From the NCBI GenBank assembly GCA_963818445.1, contig CAWFSG010000014.1, forward strand, positions 1-64,000: a DNA stretch of 64,000 nt. Reading direction: 5' to 3'. A program made the position numbers and the translations under genes. The notes beneath the pieces were generated by a model, which saw only the letters and a program-made list of their open reading frames with translations, was not told the origin of the DNA and ran no database searches. The stretch comes from Prado023 sp963818445 (GTDB lineage Bacteria > Actinomycetota > Actinomycetes > S36-B12 > CAIYMF01). This document shows positions 46,113 to 56,300 of this stretch, piece after piece. Each line of letters begins with the position of its first letter. The stretch's first letter is position 1.

Positions 46113-47017
46113 GGCGAGGATTCCAGCGCCAGCTGGCCGAGTGCGATGCACCCCGAGACGCCGGCCTTGTTTCCCAGCCCGGGCGGGACGATGAACTCGT
46201 CAATCCGATCGAGGATCTCTGGGGCGTGGATGTAGCCGTTGAGCAGGGACTGAGTCTCTGTGCGGATCCGCGGGAACAGGTGCAGCTGCTCCATGACCCC
46301 ACCGCCGAGCACGATGCGCTCCGGGGACAGCGTGCAGATGAGGTTGGCGCACGCCAGAGCGAGGTAGTGGGCCTCGAGGTCCCAGGCCGGATGGTCCGGT
46401 CCGAGTTCGGCGGCAGGGACCTTCCAGCGGGCGCCGATGGCTGGCCCGGCGGCGAGTCCCTCGAGGCAGTCGCCGTGGTAGGGGCAGACGCCGGGGAAGG
46501 GATCGACCCCTGGGTCACGAGGCATCGCGACGTGACCGGCTTCGGGATGGATCAGCCCATGCAGGATGCGGCCGTTGACGATGATCCCGCCGCCGATTCC
46601 GGTTCCGATCGTCAGGTAGACGAAGGTGTCGACGTCCTGGGCAGCTCCCCAGAGGTGCTCGCCAAGGGCAGCGCCATTGACATCGGTGTCGAAGCCGATC
46701 GGGACCCCGAGCCCCGCACTCAGCAGCCCCACGACATCGGTGTCCGACCACCCCGGCTTCGGGGTCGTGGTCACCCAGCCGTAGGTGGGGGAGCCCGGTC
46801 GCGGGTCGCAGGGCCCGAAGGTCCCGTACCCGATGGCTGCGATCGACTCGCCGTGCTCGGCCTGCCAGGTCGTGAAGTAGTCGATGACCCGCGGCAGGCA
46901 CTCGTCCGGGGAGCTCGTGGGGAACCGGACCTCGTCGCGCAGGTCGTCGGGTCCCGTTCCCACCGCGCAGACCATCTTCGTGCCGCCGGCCTCGACGGCT
47001 CCGATCAGTGGCTTCAT
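46109..47017 (-). CDS. ROK-family fructokinase
   Basis: 302 residues. ATP-binding start AVEAGGTK, YLTIGTGIGGGIIVNG and the zinc motif around EAGHVAMPRD then CPYHGDCLEGLAAGPAI are those of bacterial fructokinases of the ROK type. Phosphorylates the fructose freed by GH32. The ATG at 47015-47017 follows GAAGGGACC. The frame is open upstream through the 3' end of the PTS gene, but this is taken as coincidence. Stop overlaps the GH32 start. Confidence 0.9.
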   Translation of the reverse strand: MKPLIGAVEAGGTKMVCAVGTGPDDLRDEVRFPTSSPDECLPRVIDYFTTWQAEHGESIAAIGYGTFGPCDPRPGSPTYGWVTTTPKPGWSDTDVVGLLSAGLGVPIGFDTDVNGAALGEHLWGAAQDVDTFVYLTIGTGIGGGIIVNGRILHGLIHPEAGHVAMPRDPGVDPFPGVCPYHGDCLEGLAAGPAIGARWKVPAAELGPDHPAWDLEAHYLALACANLICTLSPERIVLGGGVMEQLHLFPRIRTETQSLLNGYIHAPEILDRIDEFIVPPGLGNKAGVSGCIALGQLALESSP

Positions 47018-47192
47018 GTGCGCGGTCCCTTCGGTGTGGTGTTCGCTGCTACCCATCCAACCGGGGTGCGGGCTCCGAGGCCTGCCCACGGGGGCACGGG
47101 ATCTGATCAACCGTGCCCGGTGGGGAGGGGTGGTGCACCCCCGACTCGGCAAGGGCCGGGGGTGCACCGGTCTGGGGCGGACAGGCGTCCGG

Positions 47193-48698
47193 TCAGGTGG
47201 CGCTGGGAGGGCGTCGATCTCGATGGCCTTGGGCAGGGCGACGGCCTCGATCTCCTCCTCGTTCATCTGCTCCTCGGCTTCCTTGTTGAAGCCGCGGGCC
47301 TTGGTGATGGCGAACGTGGCAGCCATCGCGACGCCGATCGAGATGGCTATCCCGATCAGGTACTGCGGGATCTTCTCCGGGGTGACCAGGGCGATGCCCG
47401 GGGACGCCGGTCGCACCGATGCTGGTCATCGTCACGTCCGTGGCCACCACGAAGGCACCTGCGCACGCGCCGCCGAGCAGTGCGCCCAGGAAGGGTGTGA
47501 GCAGGCGCAGGTTGACGCCGAAGAGGGCCGGTTCGGTGATCCCGAGGAAGGCCGACACCGCCGACGGGATCGCGATGTCCTTGATCTTCGTCTTCCGGTG
47601 GCGGATCAGGAAGTACGCCGCGAGCGCGGCACCGCCCTGGGCGACGTTGGACATCGACCAGATCGGCAGCAGCGGGTTGGCGCCGATGGCAGGGTCGTTG
47701 AGCAGGCCGAGCTCGACGGCGTGGAACGAGTGGTGCAGGCCGGTGATCACGAGCAGCGAGTAGGTGCCGCCCATGATGAACCCGGCGACGGGCCCGCCGA
47801 AGTCGAGCAGGTTGACGAAGAAGTCCGAGATCAGCGTCGCCGACCACCCGCATGACCGGGCCGATGACCAGGATGGTCGCGAAGCCGGTCGCGATCACCG
47901 ACAGCAGCGGGGTGAACAGCATGTCGACCACGGTGGGCATCCGCTTGTGCAGCCACTTCTCCACGATCGACAGGAACCACACCGCGACCAGGACGGGCAG
48001 CACGGTGCCCTGGTAGCCGATCTGGCTGATCTGCCAGCCGAACAGGTCCCAGGTCGGGATCTCATCGAGGCCGAGGCCTGGCGCCCAGGCGTTGACCATG
48101 GCCGGGTGGACCATGATCATGCCGACGACGCCACCGAGGTACTGGTTGGCCCCGAACACCTTCGCGGCACTGAAGCCGATCAGGATCGGCAGGAACACGA
48201 ACACCGCGTTGGCGAACATGTTGATCATCGAGGAGAGGTCGGCGATCGCCGGCCAGTTGCTGATCAGCGGGTCGTCCCCGAACAGCCCGGGCGTGGGCCA
48301 GGACGTTGTACAGGCCCATCATGAGGCCGGAGGCCACCAGGGCGGGGATCAGCGGCACGAAGATGTCCGAGAGCAGTCTTCACGCCGCGCTGTACGGGGT
48401 TCATCTTCTGGGCGGCCGCCTTCTTGACGTCCTCCATGCTGGCTTCCTTGACCTGGGCGATCTTGCCCAGCTCCTCGTGCACGTGCTGAACGGTGCCCGG
48501 GCCGAGGATGATCTGGTACTGCCCACCGGCGGTGAACGACCCCGCGACCTCGGGGATCTTCTCCACGGCCTTCTTGTCGGCCTTCGCCTCGTCGACCAGC
48601 ACGAGCCGGAGCCGGGTTGCGCAGTGGGCGTAGCTGGCGATGTTCTCCGAGCCGCCCACGTCCTTCAGGATCTGTTCTGCGATCCCCTTGTAGTCCAT
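47193..48698 (-). CDS. PTS sucrose-type EIIBC component (several frameshifts)
   Basis: About 500 codons in broken pieces. EIIB at the N-terminus (YAHCATRLRLVLVDEAKAD, phosphorylated Cys in AHCATRL) is clean. EIIC follows with membrane segments (MINMFANAVFVFLPILIGFS; MGGTYSLLVITGLHHSFHAV; IPSAVSAFLGITEPALFGVN). Frame changes are needed near 48375, 48290, 47850, 47405 and close to the 3' end. Conserved sequence continues across every break, so read errors are more likely than decay. It imports and phosphorylates a beta-glucoside or sucrose; sucrose fits the neighbours. First gene of the operon, divergent from lacI. Confidence 0.82.
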
Positions 48699-48809
48699 CT
48701 GTGTGCCTCTCTGGGGGTGGAGAGCCGACCCGCGTCCTCCGTCGGCCTCCCGGCTGGTGCCGGGCTTCCTTGTCGGCTCCTCTTCAGTGTGCAGCAGATT
48801 GGAGAGGAT

Positions 48810-48823
48810 TGCAAGCGTTTACA
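48810..48823. promoter_or_regulatory. LacI-type operator O1
   Basis: TGCAAGCGTTTACA matches the LacI/GalR consensus TGnAAnCGnTTnCA at every fixed position. It lies between the PTS gene and the lacI gene, about 112 bp before the PTS start. Confidence 0.8.
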
Positions 48824-48887
48824 CACAATGTCTTCAAACAGAGGACCTTGGTCCCATGCACGTGCTCAAAGGTCCTTGCACTTTGGA

Positions 48888-48928
48888 TGACAGCGCTTGC
48901 GCGCACTCGCGCCATGATAGCGTTGTCA
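48888..48928. promoter_or_regulatory. Two weaker LacI-type operators
   Basis: TGACAGCGCTTGCG at 48888-48901 and TGATAGCGTTGTCA at 48915-48928 each match the LacI consensus at all but two fixed positions. Their centres are 27 bp apart, and they lie just before the regulator gene, suggesting autoregulation. Confidence 0.5.
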
Positions 48929-48962
48929 TTGCGGCGATCCAGTCAACGTGGAGGGGATCCAC

Positions 48963-50016
48963 ATGGCATTCCAGGGGTCTGACCGGGGCGCGGAAGGCGG
49001 GCAGCCCTGCGGACATCGATGCAGTCGCGCGCCGTGCCGGGGTGTCGACGGCGACCGTCTCGCGCGCCCTGCGCGGCCTGCCCAATGTCTCGGAGCAGAC
49101 CCGTGCTCGGGTCCTGGCCGCCGCACAGGAGTTGGACTACGTCATCTCGCCGAGCGCCTCACGTCTTGCCAGTGGGCAGACCCACTCGATCGGGGTGGTC
49201 ACCCCCTACCTTGGTCGGTGGTTCTTCGGCCAGGTCCTGTCCGGTGCTGAGGAGGTGCTCCGAGCGGCCGGGTACGACGTCCTGCTGTACGCCCTGCCCG
49301 ACGATGCATCGCGGGAGAGCTTCTTCGCGCGGATGCCCCTGCGCCGCCGTGTCGATGGGGTGCTGGTGCTGACCCTGCCCATGGAGGATGCCGAGATCGA
49401 GCAACTGGGGGCCCTCGGGGTTCCCATCGGGTCGGTGGGGGTCCCCGGCCCGGGGGTCTCGTGCGCGTCCATCGATGATGCGGCCGCGGCCCGGGTCGCA
49501 GTCAACCACCTGATCAACCTGGGCCACGAGCGGATCGCGCTGATCGGCGGTGGCCCGAGCGAGCCGATCCACTTCACCGTGCCCCATGACCGCCTCGCCG
49601 GCTACCGGGGGGCCATGGCCGACGCGGGCCTATCGGTGCCTGAGGGGTACGAGGCCGACGGGGCCTTCAGCTTCGCCGGGGGCGAGGCGGCCATGGCCAG
49701 TCTGCTCTCGTTGCCGAACCCGCCCACCGCTGCCTTCGCGGAGTCCGACGAGATGGCCATGGGCGCGATGCGCACCATTCGGCACTCTGGGCTGCGCTGC
49801 CCCGACGACATCAGCATCGTCGGGTTCGACGACCACGAGTTGGCTGAGATGGTGGACCTGACCACCATCGCCCAGCCTGTCCGCGAGCAGGGCAGGACGG
49901 CTGCCCAGCTGCTACTCGACCGAATCTCCGGTGCGCAGGCCACGGATCGTCTACTGCCGACCCGGATCGTCCTGCGTGCAAGCACCTGTCCGCCCGCGCA
50001 GCGGCGTAGGCAGTAG
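48963..50016 (+). CDS. LacI-family transcriptional regulator (sucrose regulon; frameshift near 48985)
   Basis: About 350 codons. N-terminal helix-turn-helix DIDAVARRAGVSTATVSRAL with hinge SPSASRLASGQTHSIGVV, then a periplasmic-binding-protein-type sensor domain ending TIAQPVREQGRTAAQLLLDR. ATG at 48963 has GGAGGGG before it but is one base out of frame with the DNA-binding domain. A single indel near 48985 in a G run would join them. Expected to repress the divergent PTS-fructokinase-GH32 operon and itself through the operators at 48810-48928. Confidence 0.85.
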
Positions 50017-50125
50017 CCGGTTCAGCGCGGCCGCGCCAGGCGTGGATGGAGTCGCCGGCCAGCATCGCTGCAGCCTCCACGCCCCCGCGCTACCGTGGCG
50101 GTGTGTTGCATCCCGGGAGTTGTCG

Positions 50126-50650
50126 ATGAGCAGGCGGTATGTGCTCTTCGCTGCTGCGTATGAGTCGGGCCCGCCTGCCCTCGACGGGCTGCGGGTGCTC
50201 AGCTCAGCCGGACGGGAGGACATCGCCGGGGCCGGTCTCCTGCACCGCGATGAGCACGGGCGAACCACCCTCGAGAGGACCAGCGGGTCCACGGTCCTGC
50301 GCGCGTTGCTGGTCGGGCTGGTCGTCGGCCTCGCGGCGGGTCTGGGCACGACGCTCATGTGGGTCACCGCCCTGATCGGGGCTGCGGTCGGGGCCTTGGT
50401 CGGCTACAACGACCGGACGACCGAGGTCCGCGAGCTGGGCAGCCTCGTCGGTGAGCTCGTCCCGACGGGCGGCTACGCCGTCGTGGCCCTCGCCGAGCAG
50501 GGCCTGGCCGGGCGCCTGTCGCAGCAGTTCGACCTCGCCCAGGCGATCCGCACGATCCCGATCTCGGGTCGACGGATGTCCGAGCTCGCCCGCCGGATGG
50601 CCAGTGGGAACGCCGACTTCCTGCGGGGCCTCGACGGATCGGGGCAATGA
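50126..50650 (+). CDS. Membrane protein with DUF1269-like core
   Basis: 174 residues. An N-terminal alpha/beta segment (YVLFAAAYESGPPALDGLRVL) is followed by a hydrophobic hairpin (LVGLVVGLAAGLGTTLMWV; ALIGAAVGALVGY) and a C-terminal helical part. The layout is like DUF1269 proteins, whose role is unknown. ATG at 50126 with GGGAG before it; a -10 TACCGT lies near 50092. Confidence 0.65.
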   Translation: MSRRYVLFAAAYESGPPALDGLRVLSSAGREDIAGAGLLHRDEHGRTTLERTSGSTVLRALLVGLVVGLAAGLGTTLMWVTALIGAAVGALVGYNDRTTEVRELGSLVGELVPTGGYAVVALAEQGLAGRLSQQFDLAQAIRTIPISGRRMSELARRMASGNADFLRGLDGSGQ

Positions 50651-50726
50651 CCCCGCAGAGTCCGGCGGTGGTAGCCCCGGGCCATGTGCGATGATCCAGC
50701 CAGCCGTGTCGGGAGTTGGGGAGCGC

Positions 50727-50930
50727 ATGTCGTCACCTGAGGAAGTGAACCCGCGCCGCGTGCGGTGGACGTGGCGTACTCTCGCAGCGATTGTCCTGAT
50801 CGCGGCGTACCTGTTGGTGTTGAACGCTGTGTACCGCTCCGGCCATGAGATCGTCGCGCTTGCGCTCCTCGCCGTGGGGCTCATTGCCCCTGGGGCCTGG
50901 CAGCTGCGCCGCAGTCGTTCCAAGGACTGA
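50727..50930 (+). CDS. Small two-helix membrane protein
   Basis: 67 residues from ATG 50727. Two hydrophobic segments (TLAAIVLIAAYLLVLNAVY; IVALALLAVGLIAPGAW) and a basic C-terminus (QLRRSRSKD). GGGAG lies 12 nt before the start. No known domain. It follows the DUF1269-like gene by 76 bp. Confidence 0.6.
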   Translation: MSSPEEVNPRRVRWTWRTLAAIVLIAAYLLVLNAVYRSGHEIVALALLAVGLIAPGAWQLRRSRSKD

Positions 50931-50977
50931 CATGTCGCCAGCGGGCCGCGCGCTGTCGGCGCGCTAGCCGCGACCAG

Positions 50978-52444
50978 TCAGCGCGCGACCCAGATCGACA
51001 CCCCACGACCCGGGCAGCGGAACTCGGCCGACCCCGCTGCGTCGGTCGTGATCGCGTCCGGGGATGGCGCCGGTCACGTCGGTGAAGGCGCCTCCGGCAC
51101 GCCCGGTGTCGAAGCGCTGCGCGCCGTCCCCGCCGTTGCTCATCAGGACCACGACCACCAGGCCCATCGGCAGCGGCGCACCCACCCGATCACGTTCGAG
51201 TGGTCGAACGCGTCGCACTGCTCGGCGTCGCCGAGGTCGCGCCGCAGCGCCAGGCAGAGGTCGAGGAACCCCCGGTGCGAGGTCATCTCCACGTCGACGG
51301 GTTCCTCGCCCCAGCGCTGCTCGGTGTAGGCCGCGCCGTCGTAGTCGGCCTGGAACACGCACGGGAACCCCTCGCGGCGCAGCAGGATCAGCGCGTAGGC
51401 CAGCGGCTTGAACCAGTCGGCGACCGTGGACTCGAGGGCCTGCATCGGTTGCGAGTCGTGGTTGTCGACGAATGTCACGGCCATGTCGTGGCGTGCGGCC
51501 ACGAGCGTGCCGTCGAAGATCGTGCGCAGGTCGAACGAGTTGCCCTCGATGCCGGCCCGGTGGAACGCGAAGTGCAGCGGCACGTCGAAGAGCATCATCC
51601 GGTCGCCCACGGCGGCCAGGAACCACTCGAGCGCCCCCAGGTCAGCGCTCCAGTACTCGGCGACCACGGGGATCTCGCGACCGGAGTGCGCGCGCAGGGC
51701 GTCGAGGTAGATCGGCAGGACCCAGGCGGGGATGTGCTTGACGGCGTCGAGTCGCAGCCCGTCGACCCCGGTGGTGTCCAGGTACCAGGCGCCCCAGTCG
51801 ATCGTCATCGCCTGGACCTCGGGGTTGGACTGGTCGACGTCGCAGCCCATCAGGTAGGCGTAGTTGCCGAACTCGTCGGCCACGTGCTGGTCGAAGGTCT
51901 TGCCCTCGAAGAGGTAGATCGTGTCCCACTCGTCGGGGCGTCGCTCGTCGAAGTCGACGGCGTCGAAGTGCCGGTGGTCCAGGGTGCGACTCGTCGTACG
52001 CACCCGCCGCGGCCGGCGAAGTCGAAGCGCGTCCACACCTCCACCTCGCGGGTCGGCCCGGACGGTCGGCTGCGATCGTGCGTGGAGTGCGGCGTGGCCC
52101 GGATCACCTCGGATCCGTCGGCCCCGAGGCGGTGGTTCCAGACGATGTCGGCGTACACCGCGATCCCCGCTGCCTGCAGCGCGCGGATCGTCGCGAGGTA
52201 CTCGTCCTTCGTGCCGTACTTGGTCGGGATGGTGCCGCGCTGGTCGAACTCGCCCGAGGTCGTACATGTCGTAGACGCCGTAGCCCACGTCGTACCCGCC
52301 GACGTGCCCCTTGTACGCCGGCGGCAGCCAGACGGCCGTGAAGCCGGCCGCGGCCAGCTCGTCTGCCCGCGCAGCGACCTCACGCCAGAGGGTCCCGCCC
52401 TGGGGCAGGTACCAGTGGAAGGCCTGGAGCATCACCCCGGTCAT
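50978..52444 (-). CDS. Cytoplasmic-type alpha-amylase, GH13 (several frameshifts)
   Basis: About 489 codons. The start VMLQAFHWYLPQGGTLWRE and the order DIVWNH, DGLRLDAVKH (nucleophile Asp), VVAEYW (acid/base Glu) and FVDNHD are those of intracellular alpha-amylases. No signal peptide. Frame changes are needed near 52262, 52010, 51175 and 51070; between them the sequence is normal. Probably acts on glycogen or maltodextrin in the cell. Not part of the sucrose operon; it ends convergent with the small membrane protein. Confidence 0.85.
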
Positions 52445-52544
52445 GGGTGCTCGACGCCCCGTGGTGCGGTCGGGGTCACGGCTGCCATGGTTGATCGTCG
52501 CACGGACGCCGCGGAAGTCGCGGTCGGGCGGCTACCCTGACCAG

Positions 52545-53309
52545 ATGCAGTGGCTGACGCGTGGCGAGGAACAGGTGCCGCCCGGGCAGCAGTGGTTGAC
52601 CGGGGCTGAGGCCGCCCGGGCGTCGGGGATGCGATTCACCAAGCGCCGCAACGAGTACCTGGTGCGTCGCTACGCCGGCAAGTGCGCGGTTGCCGCGGCG
52701 GTGGGGATCGCGTCCGATCCGGTCAGCCTGGGCCGGATCGGGGTGCTGAACCGGATGACGGGTGCGCCCTACGTCGAGGTCGACGGCCGAACCCTCGGCC
52801 TGGACATCTCGCTGACCGATCGCGCGGGTTGGGCGGTCTGCCTCGTCGGGCCGGACCTCGGCGCAGTCGGGGTCGACCTGGAGATCGTCGAACCCCGCAG
52901 CGCCGGCTTCGTCAGCGACTTCCTGACGCCCAGCGAGCAGGCCGTCGTCGCCGGCGCTCCCGGCCCCGACGGGCACGACGCCGCGGCCAACCTGATCTGG
53001 TCGGCCAAGGAGAGCGCCCTGAAGGTGCTGCGCACGGGCCTGCGCGCCGACACCCGCACGGTCGAGGTGGTCCTCGAGGACCCGGCGGGCATCAGCGCCG
53101 GAGCGCGGCGAGCCGACGGGTGGCAGCGCCTGGCCGTGTCCTCCGGGGACAGCCGGTTCCCGGGCTGGTGGCGCCGGGACGGGGTGTTCCTGCTCACCAT
53201 GGTCGCCGCGAGCGGGCTGGACGATCCGCCGCAGGAGCTCCCCGGCTCAGCCGACCTCACCCGGGCAGCCCCCATCCACTCCTGGGTGACCCACCCCCTG
53301 GTCGACTGA
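52545..53309 (+). CDS. Sfp-type 4'-phosphopantetheinyl transferase
   Basis: 254 residues. Two halves of the Sfp fold: the Mg2+/CoA motif VGVDLEIVEPRS near residue 109 and WSAKESALKVL near 150, which contains the catalytic Glu and Lys. Transfers phosphopantetheine from CoA to carrier proteins. The start is the ATG at 52545, with TACCCT 6 nt before it. Convergent with the carboxylase gene (14-bp gap) and most probably the activator of the carrier domains of the megasynthase at 58223-64000. Confidence 0.9.
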   Translation: MQWLTRGEEQVPPGQQWLTGAEAARASGMRFTKRRNEYLVRRYAGKCAVAAAVGIASDPVSLGRIGVLNRMTGAPYVEVDGRTLGLDISLTDRAGWAVCLVGPDLGAVGVDLEIVEPRSAGFVSDFLTPSEQAVVAGAPGPDGHDAAANLIWSAKESALKVLRTGLRADTRTVEVVLEDPAGISAGARRADGWQRLAVSSGDSRFPGWWRRDGVFLLTMVAASGLDDPPQELPGSADLTRAAPIHSWVTHPLVD

Positions 53310-53323
53310 CCCCCGGCCGTGCG

Positions 53324-56300
53324 CTACTCGCCGGACTCCTCCTTGGCCATGCCCCGCTCGAGGGCGTCGATGACGTAGGGGCGCAGGTCCGCTGCGGTGA
53401 TGATCCGGTCGACCGAACCCATCTCCAGGGCCCGATCGATGGTGTGCACCGCGTCGAACTCGCCGGCCGCCTCACCGAGCTTCTCGGAGCGCACCTGCTC
53501 GGTGATCTCCGCGAGCCGGGCACGCCGCTCGGTCGCCTCCGCCCCGGTGGTCCCGGCCAGCAGCTTCTTGGCCGCGACGACGCGGGGATCGGCATCCACC
53601 CGCCCGCGGACCTCACGGGCGAACACGGTGGCCGCCGCCGGGGCGCCGCCGATCACCGAGGCGTACGAGCCCTCAACGGCGACGACCTCCATCTGGGGGT
53701 TCAGCGCCTTGGAGAACACCACGAACGCTCCACCGTGGTACCGCGAGATCACCACGAACACGATGGGTCCCTTGAAGTTGGTGACCGCGCGGCCGATCTC
53801 CGCGCCGTACTCCAGCTGCCAGTGCCGCATGGACTCCGGTGACCCGTCGAACCCGGACAGGTTGGCCAGAACGACCAGGGGGCGGTTGCCGCTGGCAGCC
53901 GTCACCGCCCGTGCGGTCTTGCGCGAGGCCTGCGGGAACAGGGTGCCCGACGTCCACGACGGCGGCCCGTCGGCGGGGACGAACCCGCGCCGGGGGATCG
54001 GCCGGGACTCCAGGCCGAGCATGCAGACGCTGATCCCGCCGACGCGGGCATCCCAGACCACGGAGTTCTCGCCACCACGCCAGCGCTCCCAGCGCTCCAG
54101 CGGCTCGCTGTCCTGGTCGGTCACCGACCGCATCACCGAGCGCACGTCGAAGGGCTTCTTGCGCTCCGGGTTCTTCTCGGAGGAGAACACGTCGCCCACG
54201 ACGGTGAAGTCGCAGTCCGGGACGGCTGCGTGCGGGAACGGCCGCACGTCGCGGTTCGGCGGGTCGGTGCTCTGGATCCGCCGCGGGAACCGCTCGCCGG
54301 GCTTCACGTAGGTGTACTCGTAGTGGTGCAGGAGCAGCTGGCATGCGTCGGCCAGCGACGGGGCCCAGTACTGCGCCTGGCCGTTGGGGCCCATCACCCG
54401 CTCGTAGCCGCCGATGCCGAAGTTGTCGTCGGCGGACACGCCCCCGGAGAAGTCCAGGGCCTGCTTGCCGGTGAGCACCATCGAGCTGCCCGGGGTCATG
54501 ATCAGGATGCCGCGGGTGTGCATCAGCATCGTGGCCTCGGCGTTCCAGTACGGCTGGCCGCCGACGTTGATGCCGGTCACGACGATGTTGATCTCGCCGC
54601 CACCCTGGGTGAACTCGATGATCCTGCGCAGTGTGAGCGCGATCCAGTCCATGTTCTCGGTGCCGGACTCCATCGAGATCAGCGCACCGGAGGAGACCGC
54701 GAACCACTCGACGGGAACACCCATGTCGGCAGCCAGGGCCAGGGCGGCGTTGACGATCCGGCACTCCGGCTCGGCGAGGTTGCCCAGGCCGCGGGTCGGG
54801 TCCGACAGCATGATCACGCGCGTCATGCCCTCGGGGTAGGCCTCGGTGTAGGTGGTGAGCAGCCCGACCACGAGGTTCGAGCTGTTCAGGCCCGGCTCGC
54901 GCATGACGGGAACGAGGACCTCGCCGGACTCGTCGAGGTCGTGCTCGACGAAGTGCGCGGGCAGGAACTTGCCGACCGTCCCGGGCTGCGGGGCGAACAT
55001 CCGCAGGATCTCGAACGGGTAGGGCACGCCGAACCGCTGCGCCGTGAGCACCTTCTGGCGGTAGCGGGTGAGCGGGCGGACGATGTCGTCGCGGACCGGC
55101 TCCTCGGTGACCGTGATGGCGCGGGTGATGATCCCGTCGACGTTGAACACCGTGGGCTTCAGGGTCCCGTCGGGCTGCGGCATCGAGGTGCGCAGGACCA
55201 CGAGCTCCAGCCCGGCGCCCCCCGCCAGCGGGATCATCATCTCGGCGAGGTCGGGCCAGTGCTCCTTGGGCACGGTCCAGGGCGGTCGCACGAACAGGGT
55301 GATCCGGTTGGCCTGCGGCCGACCCCGTTCCGGGAACGTGGCCCGGGCACGACGCATCGCGATGATCGCCTGCAGGCCCATGCGCTCCAGGGTGGGGTAG
55401 CCCGGTGCGCCGCCCCGGGAGTCGGGCACGACCGTCATGTCGCGGACCTCGGCCAGGGCGAACAGGCGATGGTCCTTGGGGTTGTCGCGGGCCACGCCGT
55501 GGAACAGGTAGACGTCCTCCATGGACGGCAGGCGGGTCAGGTCGAAGTTCTCCAGGCGCCAGAGCTCCAGGCGCTTGGCCAGCATCGGGTGCAGGTTGCG
55601 GTAGAAGTGGTCCTCCGCCAGACCCCCACCCTCGCCGGTCCGGAACGTGAAGTACTGGGTCTGGTTCTCCGGGTCGATGTCGGCGGCCAGGCTCGTCACC
55701 GTCACGTCGAGGCGCCAGATCCGTCGGCCGATGTCCCATCCGGCCACCTGCTCGGCGATCACCGCGGACAGCTCGTCACCGCTCGGGTGACTGTCGGGGC
55801 GCCAGGTCATGACGTCGATGACCGGGTTCCGGCTCGGGTCCACGCCGGCCAGGTGCGCGGCCACGGCCGAGCCCACCGCGCTGATGTCGCTGAACGGCGT
55901 GAACGCCAGGACCACGTGGATCGAGCGTCCCTCGAAGTCGTAGTCGGCGTGGCAGAGCATGATCCCCTGCACCTCCACGACCTTCGAGGTCGCGGATCGG
56001 ACGGGTGCGGTACCAGCGCCGTGCCCGGATCTCCAGGAGTGCTGCCTGCAGGTCCTTGTCCGTGCTGGACATGCGGCGACGCAGGAGGAGCTTGCGCATC
56101 GGCTGGGGGGCGTCCACCAGGGCGGTGATGCGCTCGTCGCGCTCGGGGCGGTTGGGGTCCTCGGCCAGGGCGTCGAGGTGGGCCTCCATGCGGGCCTGCG
56201 TCTGCGCCCGTCCAGCCTCGACGACCGGCTCGTCGATGAACCGGAACCGGGCGTCCCGGCTGAGATCGGCCACGGACTCCAGCTGCCCCTGCGTCGAGGC

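Noticed and set aside
46109..47416. Single open frame joining the PTS C-terminus to the fructokinase
   Set aside because: The bridging residues are Arg/Pro-rich noise, the fructokinase has its own ATG and ribosome site, and the PTS frame is broken several times; a lost PTS stop through an indel explains it better.
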